Below, piece by piece: positions 24,033-33,878 of a DNA stretch of 64,000 nucleotides (the first letter of the stretch is position 1; every line of letters begins with the position of its first letter). The notes below the pieces were generated by a model that was not told where the DNA came from, made no database searches, and saw only the letters and a list, made by a program, of their open reading frames with translations. Source of the DNA: Eggerthellaceae bacterium. GTDB taxonomy: Bacteria > Actinomycetota > Coriobacteriia > Coriobacteriales > Eggerthellaceae. The stretch covers positions 124,001-188,000 of the forward strand of contig JAAVZC010000013.1 of the NCBI GenBank assembly GCA_022791455.1, in the 5' to 3' direction. The translations under genes and the position numbers were made by a program.

Positions 24033-25385
24033 CTACAGCACTTCGCCAGAGAGGTACCAGGTACGCGCATTGTCGATGCGCACGGGGACGATGGTTCCTT
24101 CCAACTGGGCGATGGAAAGGCCCTCCGGAATCGGCGCGTGCACCGTCACGTTGTGGGGGCTCTTGCCCACCAACAAGTGCTCATCGCGCTTCGACGCGCC
24201 CTCCACCAGCACCGGCTGAACCGTGCCGCGATACACCTGGTTGGCGGCGAACGCCCCGTCCTGCACCGCTTCCACCAGTCGATCGAAACGCTCCTGGATC
24301 ACCTCGCGGGGCGTGTCATCGGGCATCTCAGCCGCCGGCGTCCCCTCGCGCTTCGAGTAGATGAACGTGAAGGCCTGGTGATAGCCCACTTCCTTTACCA
24401 GCGCAAGCGTATCAGCAAAGTCCTCCTCGGTCTCTCCCGGGAACCCAACGATGATGTCGGTGGAAAGCGCGATATCGGGGCAGGATTCGCGCACCTTGCG
24501 CACCAAGTCCAGATAATGTTCGCGCGTATAGCGACGGTTCATCGCCTTCAAGATGCGGTTGGATCCGGACTGAGCGGGCAGGTGCAAATAGGGCATGAGC
24601 GGCTTCATCGTTCCGAAGCGCGCAATCACCTCATCCGTGAGGTCTTTGGGGTGGCTCGTGGCGAAGCGGATGCGCTCGATGCCGGTTTCCGCCACGGCGT
24701 CCAACACCTCGCCGAACCGGGGGCTTCCGTACAGGTCGCGCCCGTAAGAGTTCACATTCTGGCCAAGTAGGGTAATCTCCTTGACCCCCTGGCCCACCAG
24801 CCCTTGCGCCTCTTTGCGAATATCCTCGATCGGCCGCGATTTCTCGCGTCCGCGCACGTAGGGCACAATGCAGTAGGTGCAGAAATTGTTGCAGCCAATG
24901 GTGATGGGCAGCCATGCGGCCCAGGAGTGCTCGCGCACGGTGGGCAGCTGGTCGTTGAAACCTTCGGAGCTTTCCAGCACCTCCACCTGCCGGCCGCCCT
25001 CCTCAACAGCCGCAGAAAGCAGCCCGGGGAGCGAGGCCAAATTGTGCGTACCGAACACGACGCTCAAGTGGGGCATGGTTTCCAGCAGCTTCTCGCCGTC
25101 GCGCTGGCCGATGCACCCCCCTACCGCGACCACGCGCTCACCAAGCGGAGAATCTGCGCGCAGGGGCAGGTTCTTCAGGGAAGACACTTGGCCATACAGG
25201 CGCGTATCGGCCGCCTCGCGCACGCAGCACGTAAGGAAGACGACGATATCAGCCTCTTCGACCGTAGCCACCGGCAGAGAACCGAGCGCTTCGAGCATGC
25301 CCTCCACGCGCTCGGAATCGTGCTTGTTCATCTGGCAGCCGAAGGTATGAAGGCAAAAGGTAGTATTGTTCAAGGGAGAAGGCAT
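24033..25385 (-). CDS. miaB: tRNA-2-methylthio-N6-dimethylallyladenosine synthase
   Basis: 450 aa radical SAM methylthiotransferase acting on i6A37 tRNA. N-terminal MTTase domain with HTFGCQMNKHDSE and two more cluster cysteines, radical SAM motif NNFCTYCIVPYVRGREKSR (about residues 160-178) and a C-terminal TRAM domain. It is one of three MTTases in the window with RimO (31993) and MtaB (55718). Start ATG 25385 at about 28 bases from the SpoVS-like gene's stop. Confidence 0.96.
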   Translation of the reverse strand: MPSPLNNTTFCLHTFGCQMNKHDSERVEGMLEALGSLPVATVEEADIVVFLTCCVREAADTRLYGQVSSLKNLPLRADSPLGERVVAVGGCIGQRDGEKLLETMPHLSVVFGTHNLASLPGLLSAAVEEGGRQVEVLESSEGFNDQLPTVREHSWAAWLPITIGCNNFCTYCIVPYVRGREKSRPIEDIRKEAQGLVGQGVKEITLLGQNVNSYGRDLYGSPRFGEVLDAVAETGIERIRFATSHPKDLTDEVIARFGTMKPLMPYLHLPAQSGSNRILKAMNRRYTREHYLDLVRKVRESCPDIALSTDIIVGFPGETEEDFADTLALVKEVGYHQAFTFIYSKREGTPAAEMPDDTPREVIQERFDRLVEAVQDGAFAANQVYRGTVQPVLVEGASKRDEHLLVGKSPHNVTVHAPIPEGLSIAQLEGTIVPVRIDNARTWYLSGEVL

Positions 25386-25412
25386 AAAGCTCCTAGGAAA
25401 AGCGCGCCGTCC

Positions 25413-25715
25413 TTACGCGGTATGGCTGCGCGGCTCAACAGAGAAACGAATTGCGGTGCGGTACTCACCGTCGATCACGATATCCGCGAACGAGGGTACG
25501 CAGGCGATGTCAATGCCGCACGGAGCAAGAAACCCGCGCGAGATGGCGATGGCCTTGACCGCCTGGTTGACGGCCCCAGCGCCCACCGACTGGATATCGA
25601 CCGTGCGGCCGTCCTTGATCATGCCGGCAATAGCGCCAGCCACAGAGGCGGGCGATGATTTCGATGAGACCTTAAGACATCCGGCTTCAAGAGAAGCCGC
25701 GGGTGATTCGGCCAT
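25413..25715 (-). CDS. SpoVS-like (Alba-fold) protein
   Basis: 100 aa. It matches the stage V sporulation protein S family along residues 8-97 (LKVSSKSSPASVAGAIAG ... VDIQSVGAGAVNQAVKAI ... GIDIACVPSFADI). SpoVS has an Alba-like fold and is expected to bind nucleic acid; it is found also in non-sporulating bacteria. ATG 25715 follows AAAAGGAC; the longer frame would add 17 poorly supported residues. It sits between the GHKL ATPase and miaB. Confidence 0.88.
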   Translation of the reverse strand: MAESPAASLEAGCLKVSSKSSPASVAGAIAGMIKDGRTVDIQSVGAGAVNQAVKAIAISRGFLAPCGIDIACVPSFADIVIDGEYRTAIRFSVEPRSHTA

Positions 25716-25827
25716 GGTAGTCCTTTTCTTGCTCAGTTGTTGCGCGTTCGATGGTGCGTTGTTCAAGTTCGTTGTCTAGCCGATTATTCTAAAGCTCCCC
25801 ATTTCCCTAGGCAATAAGCCAGCGGCG

Positions 25828-26907
25828 CTAGAGCAGTTTTTCAATGGGGATGGTTATGGTAATGGCCTCTCGTCCCACGCTGATATCGGGAGCCACGTCC
25901 GGGGCGAGAAAGTACCGCTCCGCCAGGCTGCGGTAGGCGGCCTCGACCGAGCAAGACAGCAGGGCTAAGTCCTCCTCTTCCACCTTGAGCCGGCGGCCGT
26001 CGCGCACGGCAGACGATCTGCGCTCGCGCTTCTGCTTAGGCGCGAAGCTCTCCTCCTGCAAACGCAGCAGAAGGTGGGGCACCGGCTCAAGCTCGCCGTC
26101 GAAAATGCGCCGGGCGGTGCGCTCGGATATATCCATCCCGAAACCAGTCGCGCAGTCGGCCAACGCAGCCGGATCAGAGCAAAAAGCGGGGCGCATCGCC
26201 AAAGGCCGCCCCTCCCCTCCTTCAAAGGCGCGCTCGGAAGGCGTGGTGTGGGCAAGGGCGAACGCGTAGACAGTGGCTGCGATCTCGGCGGGGGACCCCA
26301 GGAAAACCGTCACCTGCCCCCGATGCTCCAACGCGAACTCCGCAGCCGTGCGCAGCAGGTTCTTGGGACCGCGCATAGAGAAGGCTCCGCTATCCTGCTT
26401 TTCGAACAGGGGGAACGTGGACTGGTCGGCTTTTTCGCCCAGCTTAGCGGTGTCGGTAACCACGCGCAGCGCCGTGCCCATGCCCGGCTGAGAGGCCGCC
26501 ACCGCAGCGCTCTCGCTATTGACGGAGATGGAATAGAGGGCCATGCCGCGGCCATGCATACCCCACTTGTCCAAGTGCGCGGTCTCCAGCTTGGAAGTGA
26601 CGCGCGGCTCGAAAACGTGCTCGTGCATGGCGATGGGAATGCCGCTGCCGTCGTCGAGCACCACGAGAGATCGGCGATCGCCCTCTTTCGTCGTGGCGAC
26701 GAAGATGTGGGTGGCTCCGGCGTCGCGGCTGTTGCGCAGCAGTTCGATGAGAATGTCCTCGGAAGAGCGGATGTCCTGCACCGCCTGGCGGCGCTGGGCC
26801 TCCGAGGTCTTCAAACGGACGTAGCCACCTCCGAAGTCCTGTTCGACTCGAAGGTGGCTATCGCCTACAAGATTCTCGATGAATGTCTCGAGCGGCTGGT
26901 CGTCCAT
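25828..26907 (-). CDS. GHKL-type ATPase of unknown function
   Basis: 359 aa. An HATPase_c (Hsp90/MutL/histidine-kinase) fold occupies residues 25-150: N-box ILIELLRNSRDAGATHIFV, G1-like VLDDGSGIP, and the lid region WGMHGRGMALYSISV. There is no histidine phosphotransfer domain, no receiver and no TM segment. The rest (about 200-359) has no recognised domain; it contains a basic stretch APKQKRERRSS. It starts 15 bases after rny ends and is followed by the SpoVS-like gene, so it may work with RNA or DNA handling. Function unknown. Confidence 0.72.
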   Translation of the reverse strand: MDDQPLETFIENLVGDSHLRVEQDFGGGYVRLKTSEAQRRQAVQDIRSSEDILIELLRNSRDAGATHIFVATTKEGDRRSLVVLDDGSGIPIAMHEHVFEPRVTSKLETAHLDKWGMHGRGMALYSISVNSESAAVAASQPGMGTALRVVTDTAKLGEKADQSTFPLFEKQDSGAFSMRGPKNLLRTAAEFALEHRGQVTVFLGSPAEIAATVYAFALAHTTPSERAFEGGEGRPLAMRPAFCSDPAALADCATGFGMDISERTARRIFDGELEPVPHLLLRLQEESFAPKQKRERRSSAVRDGRRLKVEEEDLALLSCSVEAAYRSLAERYFLAPDVAPDISVGREAITITIPIEKLL

Positions 26908-26922
26908 GAAAGAAGCTGAGGA

Positions 26923-28584
26923 CTACTTCGCGTAGTCTACGGCGCGGCTTTCGCGAATCACCACGACCTTCACCTGGCCGGGGTACTGCATCTCGCTCTC
27001 GATCTGATGGGCGATGTCGTGGGCGAGCACCACCGACTGGGCCTCGTCCACCACTTCCGGCTCCACCATGACGCGAACTTCGCGACCCGCCTGAATGGCG
27101 TAGGTACGCTCGACGCCCTTGTGGGAATTGGCGATCTCTTCCAGTTTCTCCAGGCGCTTGATGTAAGCGTCCAACGTTTCCTTGCGAGCACCGGGACGGG
27201 CAGCAGAGATAGCATCGGCGGCCTGTACGAGCACGTCAAGCACGGTATTAGCTTCGACATCGCCGTGATGGGCCTCGATAGCGTGCACTATTTCGGGACG
27301 CTCACCGAAGCGGCGGGCCAGGTCCGCGCCGATAACGGCATGCGAGCCTTCAACCTCGTGGTCGACTGCCTTGCCCAAGTCGTGCAGAAGGCCGGCGCGC
27401 TTGGCGGGAATGGGGTCCAGCCCCAGCTCCGACGCCATGACGCCGCTCAGATACGCGACCTCCAGAGAATGGTTCAGCACGTTCTGGCCGTAAGAGGTGC
27501 GATAGCGCAGGCGGCCCAGGGTGTGCACCAAGTCCGGGTGCAGGTCGTGGATGCCGGTGTCGAAGGTGGCCTGTTCGCCCGCCTCCATGATGCGCTGCTC
27601 CACCAGGTCGACCGCCTTGGCGTACATCTCCTCGATGCGGGCCGGGTGAATGCGGCCGTCAGCAACAAGGTTCTCCATCGTGACGCGGCCGATCTCGCGA
27701 CGCACCGGGTCGAAGCAGGAAATGGTGACGCACTCGGGGGTATCGTCGATGATGAGGTTGGTGCCCGTCAGCTGCTCGAACGAGCGAATGTTGCGGCCCT
27801 CGCGACCGATGATACGGCCCTTGAGGTCATCCGAAGGAATATGAATGGCGGACACCGTGTTCTCGGCAGAATGATCCGCCGCCACCCGCTGAATGGCAAG
27901 GGACAGGATCATGCGCGCCTTCTTGTCCGCCTCGGCGCGGGTACGGGTCTCGGACTCGCGAATAATGGCGGCAGACTCATGGGTGAGCTCGTCGCGCAGG
28001 CCCTCGAGCATCTCCTCCTTGGCCTCTTGCGGCGACATGCCGGCAACCGATTCGAGGCGACGCATCATCTCGGCCTCGGCCACCGTCAGCTCCTGCTCGC
28101 GGGACTCGATTTGGCTCTGCATGGAGTCGATCTGGCGCTCACGGCCGTCCAAGGACTCGCTGCGGCGCTCAAGGGATTCTTCGCGCTGATTGGCGCGGTT
28201 CTCGGCATCGCGCACTTCGCGCATGCGCTCCTTCGCCTCGTTCATGCGATCCTGCGCCTCGCGCATGCGGTCCTGGGCCTCTTTCAGGCGCCCCTTGTTC
28301 TCCGCCTCGATTTCCTCTTTGTACTTGAGCGCCTGGTCCTTCGCCTCGATCGTGGCCTCGCGACGCAGCGTCTCAGCCTCCATGCTGGCCTCGCGGCGCA
28401 GGGTTTCGGCTTCTAGCTCCGCCTCGCGGCGCAGCGTCTCTGCCTGGAGCTTGGCCTTCTCGACCAGCGAGCCGGCCTCAGTGGTAGCCTGCTTGGCAGA
28501 ATTGCCCGTCACCAGGCGAAACACCACGAAACCGAGAGCAAGACCAACGATAAGGCAGAGGACGGCGGGAATGATGATTTCCAC
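26923..28584 (-). CDS. rny: Ribonuclease Y
   Basis: 553 aa membrane-anchored endoribonuclease that starts mRNA decay in many Gram-positives. One N-terminal TM segment (residues 3-25), a long charged coiled coil (30-200) with repeats of AETLRREA, a KH domain ([19 protein letters not shown]) and an HD domain ([12 protein letters not shown]). Start GTG 28584 with AAAGGGGAAC ahead. RNase J, PNPase and YbeY are in the same window, giving a full Gram-positive RNA-decay set. Confidence 0.95.
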   Translation of the reverse strand: MEIIIPAVLCLIVGLALGFVVFRLVTGNSAKQATTEAGSLVEKAKLQAETLRREAELEAETLRREASMEAETLRREATIEAKDQALKYKEEIEAENKGRLKEAQDRMREAQDRMNEAKERMREVRDAENRANQREESLERRSESLDGRERQIDSMQSQIESREQELTVAEAEMMRRLESVAGMSPQEAKEEMLEGLRDELTHESAAIIRESETRTRAEADKKARMILSLAIQRVAADHSAENTVSAIHIPSDDLKGRIIGREGRNIRSFEQLTGTNLIIDDTPECVTISCFDPVRREIGRVTMENLVADGRIHPARIEEMYAKAVDLVEQRIMEAGEQATFDTGIHDLHPDLVHTLGRLRYRTSYGQNVLNHSLEVAYLSGVMASELGLDPIPAKRAGLLHDLGKAVDHEVEGSHAVIGADLARRFGERPEIVHAIEAHHGDVEANTVLDVLVQAADAISAARPGARKETLDAYIKRLEKLEEIANSHKGVERTYAIQAGREVRVMVEPEVVDEAQSVVLAHDIAHQIESEMQYPGQVKVVVIRESRAVDYAK

Positions 28585-28632
28585 CTTGGTTCCCCTTTCA
28601 ATGGGCTTTCATCTTCAAAGTTGCTATGCATC

Positions 28633-28656
28633 AAAAAAGCCGGCCTAAGCCAGCTT
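28633..28656 (-). terminator. Terminator after recA-recX
   Basis: On the - strand AAGCTGGC, loop TTAG, GCCGGCTT, then a run of T. It separates recX from rny. The 180 bases between it and the recX stop hold nothing else recognisable. Confidence 0.75.
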
Positions 28657-28835
28657 CAAGCACGGGCACCTGCAGTAATCCCATATTCAAAATATTTATA
28701 TGAAACACCCTGATGGTGTATCGTACTTAAAGCATAGTGGAATTAGTATAACCCACTTTCAAGTGCTTCGTCCACGAAGGACGGCCCACGGCCCAAAACA
28801 GCGCAGAAGGAACATCTGCGCGGCAACCGTCCAAT

Positions 28836-29495
28836 TCATCGCCACGGATACGCCCGTCGCGCCGCCTGCGAGGCGACCGACACCGAAAACCCTCGCGACA
28901 CCAGCTTGCGAAATGCGCTTTCCCGCGGGTTCTTGGAACGGGCCGGGTGTGCAGCCAGAAAAGCGCAGGCGCTTTCAAGCTGAGCCTCTTCACCAAGCTC
29001 TAGGTATTCTTGATAGGAGTCCAGCCCCAAGGGGTCCACCCCGAGCGATTCGATTTCTCGCAGAACCTTAGAAAGCCCTTTCTGGGCGGCCACCGTGCTG
29101 CGCACAAGCGCATCGCAGTAACGGCGGTTATCCAGGACACCCACACGCACGGCCCGCTCAATCGCTTCATCCACTACGGCGGAGGGAAACTCTGCCCGCA
29201 GCAGCTTTTCACGCACGCGCTCGGTGGACTGCTCGCGGGTTCCCGCAATGCGCAGAATGCGCTGGTAGGCTGCCTGAGCGTCTTTGGGCTTGTCATCTTT
29301 TTTGGATTTTGAGCCACCGCCTTTTCCGCCAGGTTCATCCAAAGACTCTAAACCCGAGAACACAGCCGGGGCAGCAGCGACCGGCGGCTCAGCGACGTAA
29401 TGCGACTCCCCGTTATCTGCAGCAGCAGAAATCGGGCCCGCTTCGATTTGTGCGATGCGGGCCCGCAGTGATTCGAGTGTTTCTTTCTGCGCCAC
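28836..29495 (-). CDS. recX: RecX-family regulatory protein
   Basis: 219 aa modulator of RecA filaments. The C-terminal 140 residues have the three-helix RecX repeats (AYQRILRIAGTREQSTERVREKLL ... AVDEAIERAVRVGVLDNRRYC). The first ~75 residues are a low-complexity extension rich in Ala, Gly, Ser and Lys not usual for RecX. Start GTG 29495 overlaps the recA stop by one base (TAGTG), so the two are translationally coupled and share the LexA-controlled promoter. Confidence 0.88.
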   Translation of the reverse strand: MAQKETLESLRARIAQIEAGPISAAADNGESHYVAEPPVAAAPAVFSGLESLDEPGGKGGGSKSKKDDKPKDAQAAYQRILRIAGTREQSTERVREKLLRAEFPSAVVDEAIERAVRVGVLDNRRYCDALVRSTVAAQKGLSKVLREIESLGVDPLGLDSYQEYLELGEEAQLESACAFLAAHPARSKNPRESAFRKLVSRGFSVSVASQAARRAYPWR

Positions 29496-30547
29496 TATTT
29501 CTTCTTAGTGGGCTTGGGAACGGCGCTGACCTCTTCGTTGTCAGCAGGCGCGATGATGGGAATATCATAGGCCTCGCGCACCTTGGTTTCCAGCTCGTCG
29601 CGCAGAGCAGGGTTCTCCTTCAGGGTGAGCTTCGCCGCCTCGCGTCCTTGGCCGAGCCGCTGCTCGCCGTAGGTGTACCAGGCGCCGCTCTTCTTCGCCA
29701 CCTTGCACTCGCAGGCCATGTCGAGAATGCAACCTTCCTTGGAGATGCCCTCGCCATAGATAAGGTCGAACTCCGCCTGGCGGAACGGCGGCGCCACCTT
29801 GTTCTTCACCACCTTGGCGCGTACGCGAATACCCACGGCGTCGGCCCCAATTTTGAGGGTATCGAACTTGCGGATATCGATGCGCACGCTAGAGAAGAAC
29901 TTGAGGGCGCGACCGCCGGTGGTGGTTTCGGGGTTGCCGAACATGACACCGATCTTCTCGCGCAGCTGGTTGATGAAGATGCAAGTGGTGTTGGACTTCG
30001 AAAGGGAGCCGGCCAGCTTGCGCAGCGCCTGGGACATAAGGCGCGCCTGGAGGCCGACGGTAGTGTCGCCGATTTCACCCTCGATCTCGGCGCGGGGCAC
30101 GAGTGCCGCCACCGAGTCGATGACCACGCAGTCGATGGCGCCCGAGCGCACGAGCATGTCGCAGATTTCAAGCGCCTGCTCTCCGGTGTCTGGCTGAGAA
30201 ATGAGCACCTCGTTGATATCAAGGCCCAAACGGGCAGCGTAGACAGGGTCGAGCGCGTGCTCGGCGTCGATGTAGGCCACAATGCCGCCAGCTGCCTGGG
30301 CCTCTGCGCAAATCTGGAGCGCGAGCGTGGTCTTGCCGCTGGATTCGGGACCGTAGATCTCGATGATACGGCCGCGGGGCACGCCGCCGATGCCGAGCGC
30401 GGCGTCGAGCGGGAGGGCACCGGTGGGAATGGCTCCCACGGCCAGATCAACCCCGCCGTCACCGTACTTCATAATGGAGCCCTTGCCGAACTTCGACTCA
30501 ATTTGGTCGGTGGTCATCTTCAGCGCTGTTGCCTTATCGGTGCTCAT
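29495..30547 (-). CDS. recA: Recombinase RecA
   Basis: 350 aa from ATG 30547, chosen because AGAAGGGA precedes it and the predicted transcript begins near 30579, leaving little leader for the upstream ATG at 30571. Walker [10 protein letters not shown], Walker [15 protein letters not shown] loops L1/L2 and the C-terminal acidic-basic tail are present. It drives homologous recombination and LexA cleavage. recX follows with a one-base overlap. Confidence 0.97.
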   Translation of the reverse strand: MSTDKATALKMTTDQIESKFGKGSIMKYGDGGVDLAVGAIPTGALPLDAALGIGGVPRGRIIEIYGPESSGKTTLALQICAEAQAAGGIVAYIDAEHALDPVYAARLGLDINEVLISQPDTGEQALEICDMLVRSGAIDCVVIDSVAALVPRAEIEGEIGDTTVGLQARLMSQALRKLAGSLSKSNTTCIFINQLREKIGVMFGNPETTTGGRALKFFSSVRIDIRKFDTLKIGADAVGIRVRAKVVKNKVAPPFRQAEFDLIYGEGISKEGCILDMACECKVAKKSGAWYTYGEQRLGQGREAAKLTLKENPALRDELETKVREAYDIPIIAPADNEEVSAVPKPTKKK

Positions 30548-30585
30548 GGAGTTCCCTTCTTGACTTTCCATTTCGGTTCCTTCCT

Positions 30586-30613
30586 ATTATACGAACACAT
30601 GTTTGTGAGTCAA
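30586..30613 (-). promoter_or_regulatory. recA promoter with LexA-type site
   Basis: On the - strand TTGACT (30608-30613), 16-base spacer, TATAAT (30586-30591). The spacer contains AAACATGTGTTC (30593-30604), one mismatch from GAAC-N4-GTTC and the same variant as the third site at lexA. Confidence 0.75.
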
Positions 30614-30840
30614 GAAGAATTATCCGTTTCGGATTTCCTGCTCACCTTTAGTTCGCAGCATAGGTCCCGCGTTCGCCAGCGCGGCGGCAAACCGGCGTCA
30701 AATCGCGCACAAGAATGCGCCGTCGCGGCGGCAAATGTGCGCAAAAACGAGACAAATCTACCTCAAGAACGAGCCAACGATTCCCCACCGCAGCCCGCCC
30801 CATTCGCCGCGCGAGCGCCAAGGGGTCTGGCTGCGTTCCG

Positions 30841-31989
30841 CTAGTTCAAATGTTCGAGGAAAAGATCGAGTGCGGCCAGCGTAGTCTGCAGGCGCACCTG
30901 GTCGCGGTCGCCGTCAAAGTGGTGCACCGAAGCGCGAGCGCCGGCCTGGTCGGCAAAGCCGATCCACACGGTGCCCACCGGCTTCCCCGGCACCGCGCCA
31001 CCGGGCCCGGCAATGCCAGTCACGGAAACAGCCATGACGGCGTTCAGGCGACTGCGGGCGCATTCGCACATCTGCAAAGCGCAGGCCTCGCTCACGGCAC
31101 CGTCGGTGTCAAGCACTTCCGCACTCACCCCCAGCTGGCCCATCTTCACCTCGTTGGCGTAGCTGACGATGCCGCCCAGCACCACAGCGGAACTGCCGGG
31201 AACCTCGGTCAGGCTGGCAGCGATCAAGCCCCCGGTGCAGCTCTCGGCAGTGGCAAGGGTCGCCCCGGCCTTCGAAGCCGCAGCCACCACCGCCTTCGCC
31301 TTCTGGAGCACCGCCGCTTCCAGATCGGAAGCGGAAGGCATAGCGCTCTTCGCACCGGAGTCGCCCTTAGGCTCCCCAAAGCCCAGAAGGGTGCGGGATT
31401 TCACCAGGTAGTCCATCATGGAGACGATGGTGAGCACCACCGCGATAACCATGACGATCCACGACAGGATGTAGAACAGGTCGAAATCGCCAGCATCAGG
31501 AAAGACCATCACGTCCTTGATAAGGAACATGACGATGGCGATGATCTGGAACACCGTCTTGGCCTTGCCGTACCAGCTGGCGGCGATGACCACGCCCTTG
31601 GAAGCGGCCACCATGCGCACACCCGCCACAATGAACTCGCGCGTCAAGATGATGAGCACCGGCCACGAAGGCAGCACCTGCAGCTCCACCAATGCCAGCA
31701 GCGCCGCAGTGGTGAGTATCTTGTCTGCCAACGGATCCATGAACTTGCCGAAGTCGGTCACCTCGTTGCGTTTGCGGGCCAGATAGCCGTCCACCCAGTC
31801 AGTGCAGGAAATGATAACGAAAATCGCCGCCGCCAACAGGCTCTTCTCCGTATTGGTGATGAAGTCGAGCCCCGTCCACTGGGGCCAGGGGCTGATAAGC
31901 ACCAAAACGAACAACGGCACCAGGCAGATGCGGCTGATAGTGATGATATTGGACGGGGTCCAAAGCTTGTCGGTGGTTCCGCCGGCCAT
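30841..31989 (-). CDS. Fusion of PgsA-type phosphatidyltransferase and CinA-type NMN deamidase
   Basis: 382 aa. Residues 1-205 are a CDP-alcohol phosphatidyltransferase with the complete signature DWVDGYLARKR ... FGKFMDPLADK and several TM helices, most like glycerol-3-phosphate PgsA. Residues 225-382 are a CinA C-terminal domain (nicotinamide-nucleotide amidohydrolase, PncC): ATAESCTGGLIAASL ... SVTGIAGPGG. The two are commonly adjacent genes; here one frame without a stop joins them. It starts 3 bases after rimO ends. Confidence 0.9.
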   Translation of the reverse strand: MAGGTTDKLWTPSNIITISRICLVPLFVLVLISPWPQWTGLDFITNTEKSLLAAAIFVIISCTDWVDGYLARKRNEVTDFGKFMDPLADKILTTAALLALVELQVLPSWPVLIILTREFIVAGVRMVAASKGVVIAASWYGKAKTVFQIIAIVMFLIKDVMVFPDAGDFDLFYILSWIVMVIAVVLTIVSMMDYLVKSRTLLGFGEPKGDSGAKSAMPSASDLEAAVLQKAKAVVAAASKAGATLATAESCTGGLIAASLTEVPGSSAVVLGGIVSYANEVKMGQLGVSAEVLDTDGAVSEACALQMCECARSRLNAVMAVSVTGIAGPGGAVPGKPVGTVWIGFADQAGARASVHHFDGDRDQVRLQTTLAALDLFLEHLN

Positions 31990-31992
31990 AGC

Positions 31993-33336
31993 CTACCCCT
32001 CTTCCATCTCGTAGAACAAGGTGTCGCCGATGGTAACGAGGCGCTTTTGCCCCACCTCGCCCGCATCAAGGAAGGTGCAGCCGTCCACTTCCGGCGCCTG
32101 GCACATGGCGCGGCCGTAAAGCTGGCCGTCCTCTTCCACACCCTCCACCAACACCATGCAGGTGGTGCCGATGCGCTCGGCAATCTTCGCGCTGCTGGCG
32201 GCATCTGCCACATCCCGTAGCTCTTGGGCCCGCTCGACGCGCACGTCCTCTTCCAGCTGCCCCGGCAAATCGAAGGCCGCCGTGCCCTCTTCGGGAGAGA
32301 AGGGGAAGACGCCAATATAGTCGAAGTCCCCGGAGGCGGCGAAGTCCAGCAGCTCTTGGAACTGCTCTTCGGTCTCGCCCGGGAACCCGGCAATGAGAGT
32401 GGTGCGCAGCGTCACATCCGGGACAGCGGCGCGAATGCGCTCCACCAGCGCCTCAAAAGCGGCACGGTCTCCAGCACGATTCATGGACCGCAGCATCTGG
32501 CGATCCACATGCTGCAGCGGAATGTCCAGGTAGGAGCAGATGTTCTCATGGGCAGCAATTACCCGCAACAGCTCGTCGCTCACCCCTTCCGGCTCCAGGT
32601 ACAGCACGCGGAACCAGGTATCGGGGAACTGGCCGGCCAGGGCCTCCAGCAACCACGCCAGCGTGAGCGGCTCGGCGAAATCCTTGCCCCATCGGCCCGT
32701 GTCCTGAGCGATGAGGTCGATCTCCCCCGCTCCCCCTTCCACGGCCCGGCGCACTTCTGCCAGAATCTGCTCGTAGGGGAAGCTGTGGTAGGGCCCGCGG
32801 ATGAGCGGAATGGCGCAGTAGGCGCACCAGCGGTCGCATCCATCGGAAATTTTCACATAGGCGAAGGTGCCGTATTCGTCGGGAACCGCATCCCCTGCAG
32901 CGCCGAAGGAGCGGTAAGCTCCAAGGGCCTCTTCGTCGCGCTCCACTCCCAGAAGCCCGTCGACTATGGAAAGAATGTCATCTTCGCGGCTGCAGGGCAC
33001 GAAGCTGTTGGCCTCGGGAAGCGATTCCTCTAGGTCATCGCCGTAGCGGGCCGGCATGCACCCGGCCACGACCACTTTGGCGTCTCCCTCAGCCACGTTC
33101 TTAAGCCCCATCACATCGAAGATGGCCTCGAGCGACTCTTCCGTGGCGCTCTGAATAAAGGAGCAAGTGTTCACCACAATGCAGTCGGCAGCGGCGGGAT
33201 CGTCGATCACCGCATAACCCCCTTGCACCACGCGACGGGTCATCTGCCGCGTGTCCACTTCGTTCTTGGCGCAGCCCATGGTGACAAAGGACACCGCGCG
33301 CTTCTGGGGGTTTGAGCCCTCCGTGCAGGCCGTCAT
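31993..33336 (-). CDS. rimO: Ribosomal protein S12 methylthiotransferase
   Basis: 447 aa radical SAM enzyme that methylthiolates an aspartate of ribosomal protein S12. N-terminal MTTase cysteines in VSFVTMGCAKNEVDTRQM, radical SAM motif CDRWCAYCAIPLIRGPYHS (about residues 150-168), and C-terminal TRAM domain. ATG 33336 preferred; a TTG just before it would add one residue. It follows yajQ after about 10 bases. Confidence 0.95.
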   Translation of the reverse strand: MTACTEGSNPQKRAVSFVTMGCAKNEVDTRQMTRRVVQGGYAVIDDPAAADCIVVNTCSFIQSATEESLEAIFDVMGLKNVAEGDAKVVVAGCMPARYGDDLEESLPEANSFVPCSREDDILSIVDGLLGVERDEEALGAYRSFGAAGDAVPDEYGTFAYVKISDGCDRWCAYCAIPLIRGPYHSFPYEQILAEVRRAVEGGAGEIDLIAQDTGRWGKDFAEPLTLAWLLEALAGQFPDTWFRVLYLEPEGVSDELLRVIAAHENICSYLDIPLQHVDRQMLRSMNRAGDRAAFEALVERIRAAVPDVTLRTTLIAGFPGETEEQFQELLDFAASGDFDYIGVFPFSPEEGTAAFDLPGQLEEDVRVERAQELRDVADAASSAKIAERIGTTCMVLVEGVEEDGQLYGRAMCQAPEVDGCTFLDAGEVGQKRLVTIGDTLFYEMEEG

Positions 33337-33345
33337 CAAGAGCCC

Positions 33346-33843
33346 TTAGCGGTAATTGGTGAACTGAAGCGGCTGACCGTAATCCTGGCCCTTAACGAAG
33401 GCAATCACCTCTTGCAGGGTGTCGCGAGAACCAGAGGTCACGCGCAGCTTGTCGCCCTCAATCTGCACCTTCACCTTCAGCTTGGTGTTGCGGATGTCCT
33501 TGGAGATCTTAGAGGCGGTCTCTTTGTCGATGCCGTTGATGATGGTGCCGGTACGGCGTACGCTGCCACCGGTGGCGGCCACCGGGTCGCCCCAGGTGAG
33601 TGCCGTCAGCGCAATGCCGCGCTTGATGAGCTTCGAGCCGAATACGTCCATCACCTGCTTGGCCACGAAATCGGCCGGGGCGGAAACCGTCACCTGGCCC
33701 TTCGCCTTGTCCAGCGTGATGTCGGCGCCGGAATCCTTCAAGTCGTAGCGCTGGGAGATTTCCTTCTTCGCCTGCTGGAAGGCGTTGTCCACCTCCTGCA
33801 TATCGACGGTGGAGACGATATCGAAACTTGCTTCTTTAGCCAC
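33346..33843 (-). CDS. YajQ-family nucleotide-binding protein
   Basis: 165 aa, full length for YajQ (KEASFDIVSTVDMQEVDNAF ... RYDLKDSGADITLDK ... SRDTLQEVIAFVKG). Homologs bind tRNA, GTP/ATP or cyclic di-GMP; the role here is not known. Start GTG 33843. It lies between the rodZ-like gene and rimO in a same-strand run. Confidence 0.92.
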   Translation of the reverse strand: MAKEASFDIVSTVDMQEVDNAFQQAKKEISQRYDLKDSGADITLDKAKGQVTVSAPADFVAKQVMDVFGSKLIKRGIALTALTWGDPVAATGGSVRRTGTIINGIDKETASKISKDIRNTKLKVKVQIEGDKLRVTSGSRDTLQEVIAFVKGQDYGQPLQFTNYR

Positions 33844-33878
33844 GGGGCATCAAAACCTTCCCTCTTGTCTTAGTTATA

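Noticed and set aside
28380-28480. Repeated GCCTCGCGGCGCAG DNA considered as a CRISPR-like or tandem repeat.
   Set aside because: It encodes the repetitive AETLRREA coiled coil of RNase Y in frame; no spacers.
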